The notes below the pieces were generated by a model that searched no databases, had not been told where the DNA came from, and saw only the letters and a program-made list of their open reading frames with translations. 5,289 nt of DNA from Rhodoferax sp. (GTDB lineage: Bacteria > Pseudomonadota > Gammaproteobacteria > Burkholderiales > Burkholderiaceae_C), in assembly GCA_021731215.1 (NCBI GenBank), contig JAKFXU010000359.1:1-5289 (forward strand). Direction: 5' to 3'. Position 1 is the first letter of the stretch. Each line of letters begins with the position of its first letter. This document shows positions 1 through 4,986 of this stretch, piece by piece. Position numbers and translations under genes: made by a program.

Positions 1-347
1 CGGGCGTGGCCGAGCGAGGCGGCCAGCGCGAACAGGGCGGCGGCAAAGGGCCGGCTCTCGGGCACGCCCTGGCCAAAGGCATAGAGCATGCCGAGCCGGT
101 ATTGGCCCTCGCTGCTGCCCCAGCGCGCGCTCTGGCAATAAAGCACGGCGGCCTGCCAGGCGCTGTCGGGCCTGTCGCTGGCCGCTTCGAGCGCGCTGGC
201 CTGCTGCAGCAGGCGGCGCAGCGCCGCTGGTTCATGCGCCAGCGCGGCCAGCGTCACCGGCTCGGTCGCGTCAGCCTGGGCCAGCGCCTGGAGCGGCGCC
301 AGGCAGACCGCCCCAAGCAGGGCGACGACGCCGGCGGCTGCGCGCAT
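1..347 (-). CDS. Secreted Sel1-repeat protein, N-terminal part (possibly a lytic transglycosylase); runs off left edge
   Basis: An ATG at 347-345 directly follows the lapD stop codon (TAA at 350-348), and the frame stays open to the window edge, giving 115 residues. Residues 1-25 form a Sec signal peptide: Arg2, a hydrophobic stretch VVALLGAVCLAPL, then ALAQA before Asp26, with likely cleavage after Ala23 or Ala25. Cys15 does not sit in a lipobox, so a lipoprotein is unlikely. Residues 79-114 match one Sel1-like repeat, an alpha-solenoid unit (YRLGMLYAFGQGV, then FAAALFALAASLGH). The product is therefore exported to the periplasm. From memory, Burkholderiales proteins of this N-terminal type often continue into a soluble lytic transglycosylase (SLT) domain, but that part is outside the window, so the enzymatic role is an inference. 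Its translation is probably coupled to lapD. Confident as a gene and as Sel1-type; not confident of the final function. Confidence 0.8.
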   Translation of the reverse strand, partial: MRAAAGVVALLGAVCLAPLQALAQADATEPVTLAALAHEPAALRRLLQQASALEAASDRPDSAWQAAVLYCQSARWGSSEGQYRLGMLYAFGQGVPESRPFAAALFALAASLGHA

Positions 348-2261
348 TTACTTGACCCCGGGCCCGGTCATGCCGTCAAAGCCGAGCGCGGTCAGCAAGG
401 GCAGGTCGCTCTCGGACTCGACGCCGAGTGCGATCACGACGATGCCAAAATTGCGCGCCACGCGGCACAGGCCCTTGAGGAATTCCTGGTTGCCCGGACT
501 GCTGGCGATGCCGTGCACATAGCTGGGGTGGACCTTGATGTAGTCCAGGCCCAGGTCGGCGAGCTTGTCGCCTTCGGCAAAGCGCTGGCCGAAGTATTCG
601 ATGCCAACGCGGCAACCCAGCGGCTTGACGGTGTGAACCAGGTCGCGAAAGGCGTCGAACTGCTTGAACACCCCGTACTCGGGTACTTCAAACAGCAGGC
701 GCTTGCAGACATCGGGGTTGTCCTGCAACAGCAGGGCGAGCTCGCGCCGGAAGTTGAGATCGACAATGGTTTGGGCCGACAGGTTGATGGCGATGTCGCC
801 CGGCGTGGTGCGCAGGTATTCAATGGCGAGCTTGACCACTTGCAGGTCGATCGGCGCCGTCAGGTTGAGGCGTGCCGCCATCGGCATGAAGTCGCCCGCG
901 CTGAGCAAGGCCCCGGCCGTGTCGACCTGCAGGCGAATCAGGCCTTCCTGGTGGATGGCGGCTTGGTTGTGGCTGTCGACCACCCGGTAAAAGGCCAGCC
1001 GCAGCTTGCCGCCGGTGACGGCTTCGGTCAGCAGGGTGCGCCATTGCTCGGCCGGCAGCGCAGTGCGGCCGGCTGCGGCTGCGCTGGCGTACCAACTGTT
1101 GGCGCCTTGGGCCGCGGCGCGTGCCAGTGCTTCATCAGCCCGGCTGAGCAGTTCGCCAATGTCCTGGTAGCGGTGGTAAGGCACGGCACCGAGCTGGAAC
1201 AGGTCGGGCACCTCGGACGCCCAGGCCGCCAGCCAGCCCTGGCTCAAGAGCTGGTGCAGCTCGGCGCCGGCTTCCGTCGGGGCGGCGATGGTGGGATAGA
1301 CCACCGCGAATTCACCGCCCTTGAGGCGCCCGGCCTGCTGGCCCAGGCGATCCTGGCAGTTGTCCTTGAGCAGGGTGCCGAGTTGCTTGAGCAGATCATC
1401 GGCGCGCTGGTGGCCAAGCCGGGTGTTCAGGGTGTTGAGGTCGAGCAGGCGCACCACCGCCAGCGTGCCTTCGGCGCCATGGGTTTCGCCGGTCAGCAAC
1501 TCGCGCAACTGCGACAGAAAATGCTCGCGCCCGGCCAGGCCGGTCAAGGGGTCGAGGTTGACCTTCTGGCGCAGCGCCTCCAGGCGCGCCGCTTCTTCGC
1601 TGAACATGGCTTTGAGCCGCTCGACCATGCTGTTCATGGCGCGTACCACGCTGCGCAATTCGGGCGTGCGCGGCTCGGCAATGCTGAGAAAGCGACGTTC
1701 GGCAATGGCATGCGCCTGGCCCACCACCTCGCCCAGCGGCCGGGTGATGAAGCGGATCAACAGCGTGCCGACGCCGCCCGCGATCACGCTGCCGATGACA
1801 AACCACAGCAGCAGTTCCAGCGTGCCATTCCACAGGCTTTGGTAGGCGTACTGTTCGTGGCTGGCCAGGGTCAGCGTGCCGTACTGGTTCCAGCCATCCT
1901 GGATCTGGGCCTGCCCCGGCACGGCGCGGATCGGAATCAACTCGACAAACCAGCGCGGCGCGCCCTGCAACTGGCCGGCGAACACGCGCTCCACCAGGGT
2001 CTGGCCGGTGGGCGAGACAATGCGGATGAAGCGGTAATGGCCGACGTCAAACTGCGCCGCCACCTGCAGCTCGACCGTCACCGGGTCTTTGGGCAGTTGT
2101 GACAGCGACAGCGCCAGCGCAGTGGCGTTGTCGATGTTTTTGACCTGCAGTTGCTGCTCCAGGTAATGGCGGGCCGACAGCACGCTCACCACCATGCTGC
2201 CGCCAAAGGCAAGGGTCATGACCAGGGCGATGGCAATCCAGAGTTGTTTGATAAGGGACAT
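348..2261 (-). CDS. lapD: LapD-type inner-membrane c-di-GMP receptor with degenerate GGDEF and EAL domains
   Basis: 637 residues. LapD binds c-di-GMP in the cytoplasm and, when loaded, holds the protease LapG in the periplasm. The order is TM1 (8-30), a periplasmic LapD/MoxY-type domain (31-148), TM2 (149-170), HAMP and coiled linker (168-230), GGDEF (about 233-395) and EAL (about 401-637). Trp124 in the loop DGWNQYG matches by context Trp125 of Pseudomonas LapD, which inserts into LapG. GGDEF is degenerate (RLKGGEF, 312-318), so no cyclase activity is expected. The EAL domain reads EGLIR at 439-443, EYFG (555-558) for DDFG, ALGVE (611-615) for AEGVE and TGPGV (632-636) for QGY, so phosphodiesterase activity is very unlikely. 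The start MSLIKQLWIA is typical of LapD. An in-frame ATG at 2396 would add 45 Pro-rich residues overlapping lapG and is rejected. The Shine-Dalgarno sequence is weak (GCGAG). Confidence 0.95.
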   Translation of the reverse strand: MSLIKQLWIAIALVMTLAFGGSMVVSVLSARHYLEQQLQVKNIDNATALALSLSQLPKDPVTVELQVAAQFDVGHYRFIRIVSPTGQTLVERVFAGQLQGAPRWFVELIPIRAVPGQAQIQDGWNQYGTLTLASHEQYAYQSLWNGTLELLLWFVIGSVIAGGVGTLLIRFITRPLGEVVGQAHAIAERRFLSIAEPRTPELRSVVRAMNSMVERLKAMFSEEAARLEALRQKVNLDPLTGLAGREHFLSQLRELLTGETHGAEGTLAVVRLLDLNTLNTRLGHQRADDLLKQLGTLLKDNCQDRLGQQAGRLKGGEFAVVYPTIAAPTEAGAELHQLLSQGWLAAWASEVPDLFQLGAVPYHRYQDIGELLSRADEALARAAAQGANSWYASAAAAGRTALPAEQWRTLLTEAVTGGKLRLAFYRVVDSHNQAAIHQEGLIRLQVDTAGALLSAGDFMPMAARLNLTAPIDLQVVKLAIEYLRTTPGDIAINLSAQTIVDLNFRRELALLLQDNPDVCKRLLFEVPEYGVFKQFDAFRDLVHTVKPLGCRVGIEYFGQRFAEGDKLADLGLDYIKVHPSYVHGIASSPGNQEFLKGLCRVARNFGIVVIALGVESESDLPLLTALGFDGMTGPGVK

Positions 2262-2289
2262 GGTGGACTCGCTGGGTAAAAAACGTTGA
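2262..2289 (-). other. lapG-lapD intergenic gap
   Basis: This 28-nt gap separates the lapG TAG from the lapD ATG. On the minus strand it carries a run of six T followed by a weak ribosome binding site (GCGAG about 9 nt before the ATG). No GC-rich stem precedes the T run, so it is not a credible terminator, and the two genes are taken as co-transcribed. Confidence 0.6.
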
Positions 2290-2982
2290 CTAGAGACCGT
2301 CTTGGCGCATGCGCTCCAACACATCGCGCCAGCGCGACAGCCGGGTGGTGGGGTCGGCGGCGGAGGCGGTGGCGCCGCCGACCCACAGGCCATCATTGTT
2401 GAAACTGAACACCGGCGCCAGGTCGGAGCGCTGGGAGGCCGGGCGCACGCTGCTGATCAGGTTGTCCAGAATCAGCGGCTCCTCGCTCGGCTGCGGGTAA
2501 AAGCCCAGCACCATGTGGGCGAAGGAGGCGCTGGAGCCGCTCTTGGCCCGCACATAAATCAGGCGCAGCCGCTCGTTGCCGATGCCCAGCATTTGCAGCG
2601 TGATGTATTTGGCGATCGAAAAGTCTTCGCAGTCGCCGGCGCCACGCCCCATGAACTCGAGCGGCGTGGCCCAGTAGTCGGCTTGTTGCCAGATCACGAT
2701 GTCATCCTCGAACAAGATGCGGCGGTTAAAAAAAGTGTTGACCTGGGTCAGCTTGTCAGCGTCGGACAGGGCGCGCGCTTCTTCCATCATGCGCCGCCAG
2801 GCGGCGACGGTTTCGGCGGCGCGCGCGCCGTAGCGCTGCTGGGCCAGGGCCTGGGTCTTGTCGAGGTCAGGCGCCGCGATCGAGGCGACCAGCACCAGCC
2901 ATAAGCCCAGCAGCAGCGCCCAGGCGCCGGCTGACTTCGGGCGCAGACGCAGGGGTAGGACGGTGCTGGCGGTAAATAGCAT
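2290..2982 (-). CDS. lapG: LapG-type periplasmic cysteine protease (bacterial transglutaminase-like, BTLCP)
   Basis: 230 residues from the chosen ATG. LapG cleaves a surface adhesin of the LapA/BpfA type near its N-terminus, releasing it and dispersing the biofilm; LapD inhibits it. The catalytic triad is visible: Cys118 in GAGDCEDFSIAKY, His156 in SFAHMVLGFYP and Asp173 in LILDNLISS. The DCED signature also supplies acidic side chains of the family's Ca2+ site. Residues 12-37 give a basic patch and a hydrophobic signal or anchor (AWALLLGLWLVLVASIAA) with possible cleavage before Pro38. FFNRRILFEDD (84-94) and DGLWVGG (197-203) are also typical. The frame extends upstream to a GTG at 3027 (15 more residues, Cys becoming 133). 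ATG at 2982 is preferred because the extension lacks a signal-peptide character and has no clear Shine-Dalgarno, but this is not certain. It lies 28 nt upstream of lapD on the same transcript. Confidence 0.94.
   Translation of the reverse strand: MLFTASTVLPLRLRPKSAGAWALLLGLWLVLVASIAAPDLDKTQALAQQRYGARAAETVAAWRRMMEEARALSDADKLTQVNTFFNRRILFEDDIVIWQQADYWATPLEFMGRGAGDCEDFSIAKYITLQMLGIGNERLRLIYVRAKSGSSASFAHMVLGFYPQPSEEPLILDNLISSVRPASQRSDLAPVFSFNNDGLWVGGATASAADPTTRLSRWRDVLERMRQDGL
2351..2384. repeat. 12-bp perfect inverted repeat with 10-nt loop inside the 3' end of lapG
   Basis: Arms 2351-2362 (GGGTCGGCGGCG) and 2373-2384 (CGCCGCCGACCC) are exact reverse complements around a 10-nt G-rich loop. The element lies in codons for LapG residues about 200-211 (WVGGATASAADP), 60-95 nt before the stop. 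It has no adjacent T tract. It may form a stable mRNA hairpin near the lapG-lapD junction or may simply reflect GC-rich Gly/Ala codons; no function is assigned. Confidence 0.55.
2728..2734 (-). repeat. T7 homopolymer in lapG (TTT-TTT for Phe84-Phe85)
   Basis: On the coding strand the sequence reads ACT TTT TTT AAC, a seven-T run upstream of the catalytic Cys118 codon. The Phe-Phe-Asn residues are conserved in the family, but using TTT twice in a GC-rich gene is notable. One added T, or a -1 ribosomal shift at T-TTT-TTT, gives TAA immediately and truncates the protease before its active site. Confidence 0.5.
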
Positions 2983-3032
2983 AAACGTGCGCCTAGGGCC
3001 AGATCCTGGCGGCAAAATTAATTGCACTCTTG

Positions 3033-3046
3033 TTGATATGCATCAT
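3033..3046. promoter_or_regulatory. FNR/Anr-type binding site (TTGAT-N4-ATCAT)
   Basis: TTGATATGCATCAT matches 9 of the 10 defined positions of the FNR/Anr consensus TTGAT-N4-ATCAA. Its centre (3039/3040) lies exactly where a class II site (-41.5) would be for a start at 3081, with the -10 hexamer then at 3069-3074. Regulators of this family (FNR, Anr, Dnr) respond to oxygen or NO. Which one acts here, and whether it binds at all, is inferred from sequence only. Confidence 0.45.
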
Positions 3047-3070
3047 AATGTAAGCGGGATCTGGCACCAA
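3042..3070 (-). promoter_or_regulatory. Candidate sigma-70 promoter for lapG-lapD
   Basis: On the minus strand TTGGTG (3070-3065) and TATGAT (3047-3042, 5/6 to TATAAT) are separated by 17 bp. Transcription would start near 3035, leaving about 53 nt before the ATG at 2982 but only about 8 nt before the GTG at 3027, which favours the ATG. The FNR-like box overlaps the -10 and start region, so bound regulator would be expected to repress this promoter. The -35 matches only 3/6. Confidence 0.22.
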
Positions 3071-3074
3071 TCAT
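3069..3074 (+). promoter_or_regulatory. Candidate -10 element (AATCAT) for tolC-ompA, FNR-dependent model
   Basis: AATCAT matches TATAAT at 4 of 6 positions and falls exactly at -12 to -7 if the FNR-like box is centred at -41.5. It would give a transcript start near G3081 and a 45-nt leader. No good -35 is present, as expected for an activator-dependent promoter. Taken alone the hexamer is weak evidence. An alternative is TTGCAC (3022-3027), 16 bp, CATAAT (3044-3049), which the FNR-like box would overlap. Confidence 0.25.
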
Positions 3075-3116
3075 CAGGCTGCGAGATGCAAGGGTAACAG
3101 CAACAATCACACTCCT

Positions 3117-3121
3117 GGGGG
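3117..3121 (+). promoter_or_regulatory. Ribosome binding site of the tolC-ompA gene
   Basis: A GGGGG run lies 4 nt before the ATG at 3126 (TCCTGGGGGTTTC-ATG). It is G-rich but is not a canonical AGGAGG. It supports this start, as does the signal peptide that begins right after it. Confidence 0.45.
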
Positions 3122-3125
3122 TTTC

Positions 3126-4973
3126 ATGGCTTCAAAAATAAATTTATCAATTCTTGCCGTCGCAATCGCGGCCAGCCTGGGTGCCCAGGCACAGGCTTTG
3201 CCCGAGCCGCTGGTGCAGGCGGCGCGCAAGGCAGTAGTGAGCAACCCCGAAGTCCAGGCGCGCTGGAACGGCTTCAAGGCCGCCGGCAACGAGCGCGATG
3301 TGGCGCGGGGCGGCTATTTCCCCCAAATCGACCTGCGCGCCTCGATCGGGCGTGAGAACCGCGACTCGCCGGCGTTTCCCGGCGGCACCAGCTACGGCTT
3401 CAACACCGCGCAGCTCACGCTCAACCAGATGCTGTTTGACGGCCTGTTCACCCCCAGCGAGGTCAAGCGCCTGGGCTATGCCAAGCTGACGCGCTACTAC
3501 GAGCTGGCCGAAGCCTCCGAGACCGCCGCCCTGGAGGCAGTGCGCGCCTATGCCGACGTGGTGCGTTACCGTGAGTTGGTGGCGGTCGCCACGCAGAACT
3601 ATGTCGAACACAAGCAGACCACGGTGCAGGTCGAAGAGCGTGCCAATGCCGGCGTCGGGCGCCGGGTCGACGTCGAGCAGGCCAACGGGCGCCTGGCGCT
3701 GGCCGAGTCCAACTTGCTGACCGAGCTGACCAACCTGCACGACGTCAGTGCGCGCTACCTGCGCATCGTCGGGGAAAAACCGCCGGCCAGCCTGGTGGCC
3801 TTGCCCGAGCCGTTCAAGCTCGGCACCCTGCCGGCTTCGACCGATATCCTGATGCGCGATGGCTTGCAGGGCAGCCCGACGCTCAACGCGGCGGTGGAAA
3901 ATGTGCGCGCCTTCAAGATGGCGATCGAGTCACGCAAGGCCGCCTATATGCCACGGGTCGATCTGCGCGCCTACGCCAACCGCGACAACGACACCGGCGG
4001 CATCCCCGGCCATACCAGCGTCAATGGCGTGGAGCTGGTGTTGAACTACAACCTGTTCCGTGGCGGCGCCGACCAGGCGCGTGAGCGCCAGGCGGTGGAC
4101 CAGAAAGAGCAGGCCCGTGACCTGCAGGAAAAAGCCTGCCGCGATGTGCGCCAGACGCTGTCGATTGCCTACAGCGATGTGCGCAGCCTGAATGAACAGC
4201 AGCGCTACCTTGACCAGCACCGGCTGTCGACGGAGAAGTCGCGCGAGGCCTATCGCCAGCAGTTCGACATCGGCCAGCGCACCCTGCTCGATTTGCTCGA
4301 CAGCCAGAACGAGTACTTCGAGGCCACGCGCGCCTATATCAATGCCCGTCACAACCAGGCCACGGCGCAGGCCCGCACCCTGGCCGGCATGGGCCAACTG
4401 GTGGCGGCGCTGGGCGTGAACCGGGCCAACGTGCCGAGCCCGCAGGACGCCGGCCAGGACCGCGGCGGCATCGACCCGGCCGAGCTCTGTCCACTCGAAG
4501 AATCAGTGGTTGATACCCTGGACAAGATCAAGGCGCAGACCGTGATTCCGCCGCGCGTGCGGGCGCCAGCCCCGGTCGCGCCCACGCCTGCGCCTGCGCA
4601 GGCGCAGGCCCCAACCAAGGTCAGCTTGGCGGCCGACGCGCTGTTTGATTTTGACAAGTCCGAGCTCAAGCCCGCTGGCCTGCGCAAACTCGACAGCCTG
4701 CTGGAAAGCATCAAGGGCGCCCAACTCGATGTGGTGATCGCCGTCGGGCACACCGACTCGGTCGGCAGCGAGGCCTACAACAACCGCCTGTCACTGGCGC
4801 GCGCCGAGTCGGTCAAGACCTATCTGGTGAGCAAAGGCGTCGATGTCAAACGGGTGCGCGCCGTGGGCAGGGGCGAAAGCCAGCCGATTGCTGATAACGC
4901 GACCAAGGAAGGCCGTGCCAAGAACCGGCGCGTCGATGTCGAGGTGGTGCATCTGCGTCCGGCCGCGAAGTAA
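3126..4973 (+). CDS. TolC-family outer-membrane channel fused to a C-terminal OmpA-like peptidoglycan-binding domain (LapE-like)
   Basis: 615 residues. Residues 1-24 are a Sec signal peptide (cleavage after QAQA). Residues about 27-430 are a TolC-type type I secretion pore with the family's internal duplication: YFPQIDLRASIGRENRD (64-80) pairs with YMPRVDLRAYANRDND (274-289), and AGVGRRVDVEQANGRLALAE (175-194) pairs with DIGQRTLLDLLDSQNEYFEA (381-400). Residues 435-497 are a linker, Pro/Ala-rich from 475. Residues about 498-608 are an OmpA C-terminal domain: LFDFDKSELKP (506-516), GHTDSVGSEAYNNRLSLARA (541-560) and NRRVDVEV (600-607). Asp544 and Arg559 have the 15-residue spacing of the diaminopimelate-binding pair of OmpA (Asp271/Arg286 in Acinetobacter). 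The pore normally works with an ABC transporter and a membrane-fusion protein, neither present here. Being divergent from lapG-lapD suggests it exports the adhesin they control. The frame is intact across the fusion. Confidence 0.93.
   Translation: MASKINLSILAVAIAASLGAQAQALPEPLVQAARKAVVSNPEVQARWNGFKAAGNERDVARGGYFPQIDLRASIGRENRDSPAFPGGTSYGFNTAQLTLNQMLFDGLFTPSEVKRLGYAKLTRYYELAEASETAALEAVRAYADVVRYRELVAVATQNYVEHKQTTVQVEERANAGVGRRVDVEQANGRLALAESNLLTELTNLHDVSARYLRIVGEKPPASLVALPEPFKLGTLPASTDILMRDGLQGSPTLNAAVENVRAFKMAIESRKAAYMPRVDLRAYANRDNDTGGIPGHTSVNGVELVLNYNLFRGGADQARERQAVDQKEQARDLQEKACRDVRQTLSIAYSDVRSLNEQQRYLDQHRLSTEKSREAYRQQFDIGQRTLLDLLDSQNEYFEATRAYINARHNQATAQARTLAGMGQLVAALGVNRANVPSPQDAGQDRGGIDPAELCPLEESVVDTLDKIKAQTVIPPRVRAPAPVAPTPAPAQAQAPTKVSLAADALFDFDKSELKPAGLRKLDSLLESIKGAQLDVVIAVGHTDSVGSEAYNNRLSLARAESVKTYLVSKGVDVKRVRAVGRGESQPIADNATKEGRAKNRRVDVEVVHLRPAAK
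4586..4609. repeat. 24-bp perfect palindrome in the linker of the tolC-ompA gene
   Basis: The half-site GCCTGCGCCTGC is followed at once by its exact reverse complement, centred between 4597 and 4598, with no loop. It encodes the Pro-Ala to Gln-Ala part of the linker (about residues 487-495), just before the OmpA domain. It could be a chance product of alternating GCG codons, a remnant of the fusion or a slippage hot spot. There is no adjacent T tract and no evidence of a binding function. Confidence 0.6.
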
Positions 4974-4986
4974 AAAGCGCCCCGGC
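4974..4986. other. 13-bp convergent junction without a visible terminator
   Basis: Only 13 bp separate the TAA of tolC-ompA from the TGA of the convergent TPM gene. The gap has five A then GCGCCCCGG and no hairpin with a T tract in either direction, so the transcripts probably overlap or end inside the opposing gene or by Rho. Confidence 0.5.

Larger units (their letters stand above)
2983..3125. promoter_or_regulatory. Divergent control region between lapG and the tolC-ompA gene
   Basis: These 143 bp separate the two divergent start codons and are clearly more AT-rich than the flanking genes, especially 3015-3050. The region must supply the promoters for lapG-lapD-Sel1 leftward and tolC-ompA rightward. 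It contains a near-consensus FNR/Anr-type box (3033-3046), candidate -10 elements on both strands and a G-rich ribosome binding site. Part of it (2983-3027) would be coding if lapG used its upstream GTG. No ORF of its own is supported. Confidence 0.6.

Noticed and set aside
6..2102. A 698-residue open frame on the plus strand opposite lapD
   Set aside because: It lies entirely antisense to lapD and the Sel1 gene. GC-rich codon use leaves such frames open. Its translation has no domain, signal or composition of a real protein, while the minus-strand genes have clear family motifs.
2278..2283. T tract between lapG and lapD as a terminator
   Set aside because: No GC-rich stem lies directly upstream on the minus strand, and the gap is only 28 nt between two functionally linked genes.
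2262..2396. N-terminal extension of LapD from the ATG at 2396
   Set aside because: It would overlap the lapG 3' end by about 100 nt and add a Pro-rich stretch that is lapG read in another frame. The start at 2261 gives the standard LapD N-terminus.
2302..2904. Plus-strand open frame of 200 residues opposite lapG
   Set aside because: Antisense shadow of a gene with an intact catalytic triad; no recognisable domain.
3022..3049. Simple sigma-70 promoter TTGCAC-16-CATAAT as the main tolC-ompA promoter
   Set aside because: The -35 matches only 3/6 and the FNR-like box overlaps the -10. Kept as an alternative in the feature notes but not called separately.
3147..3740. Minus-strand open frame of 197 residues inside tolC-ompA, and similar ones at 3930-4397 and 4349-4753
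   Set aside because: They are shadows of the strongly supported TolC-OmpA gene; low-complexity GC-driven sequences without family features.
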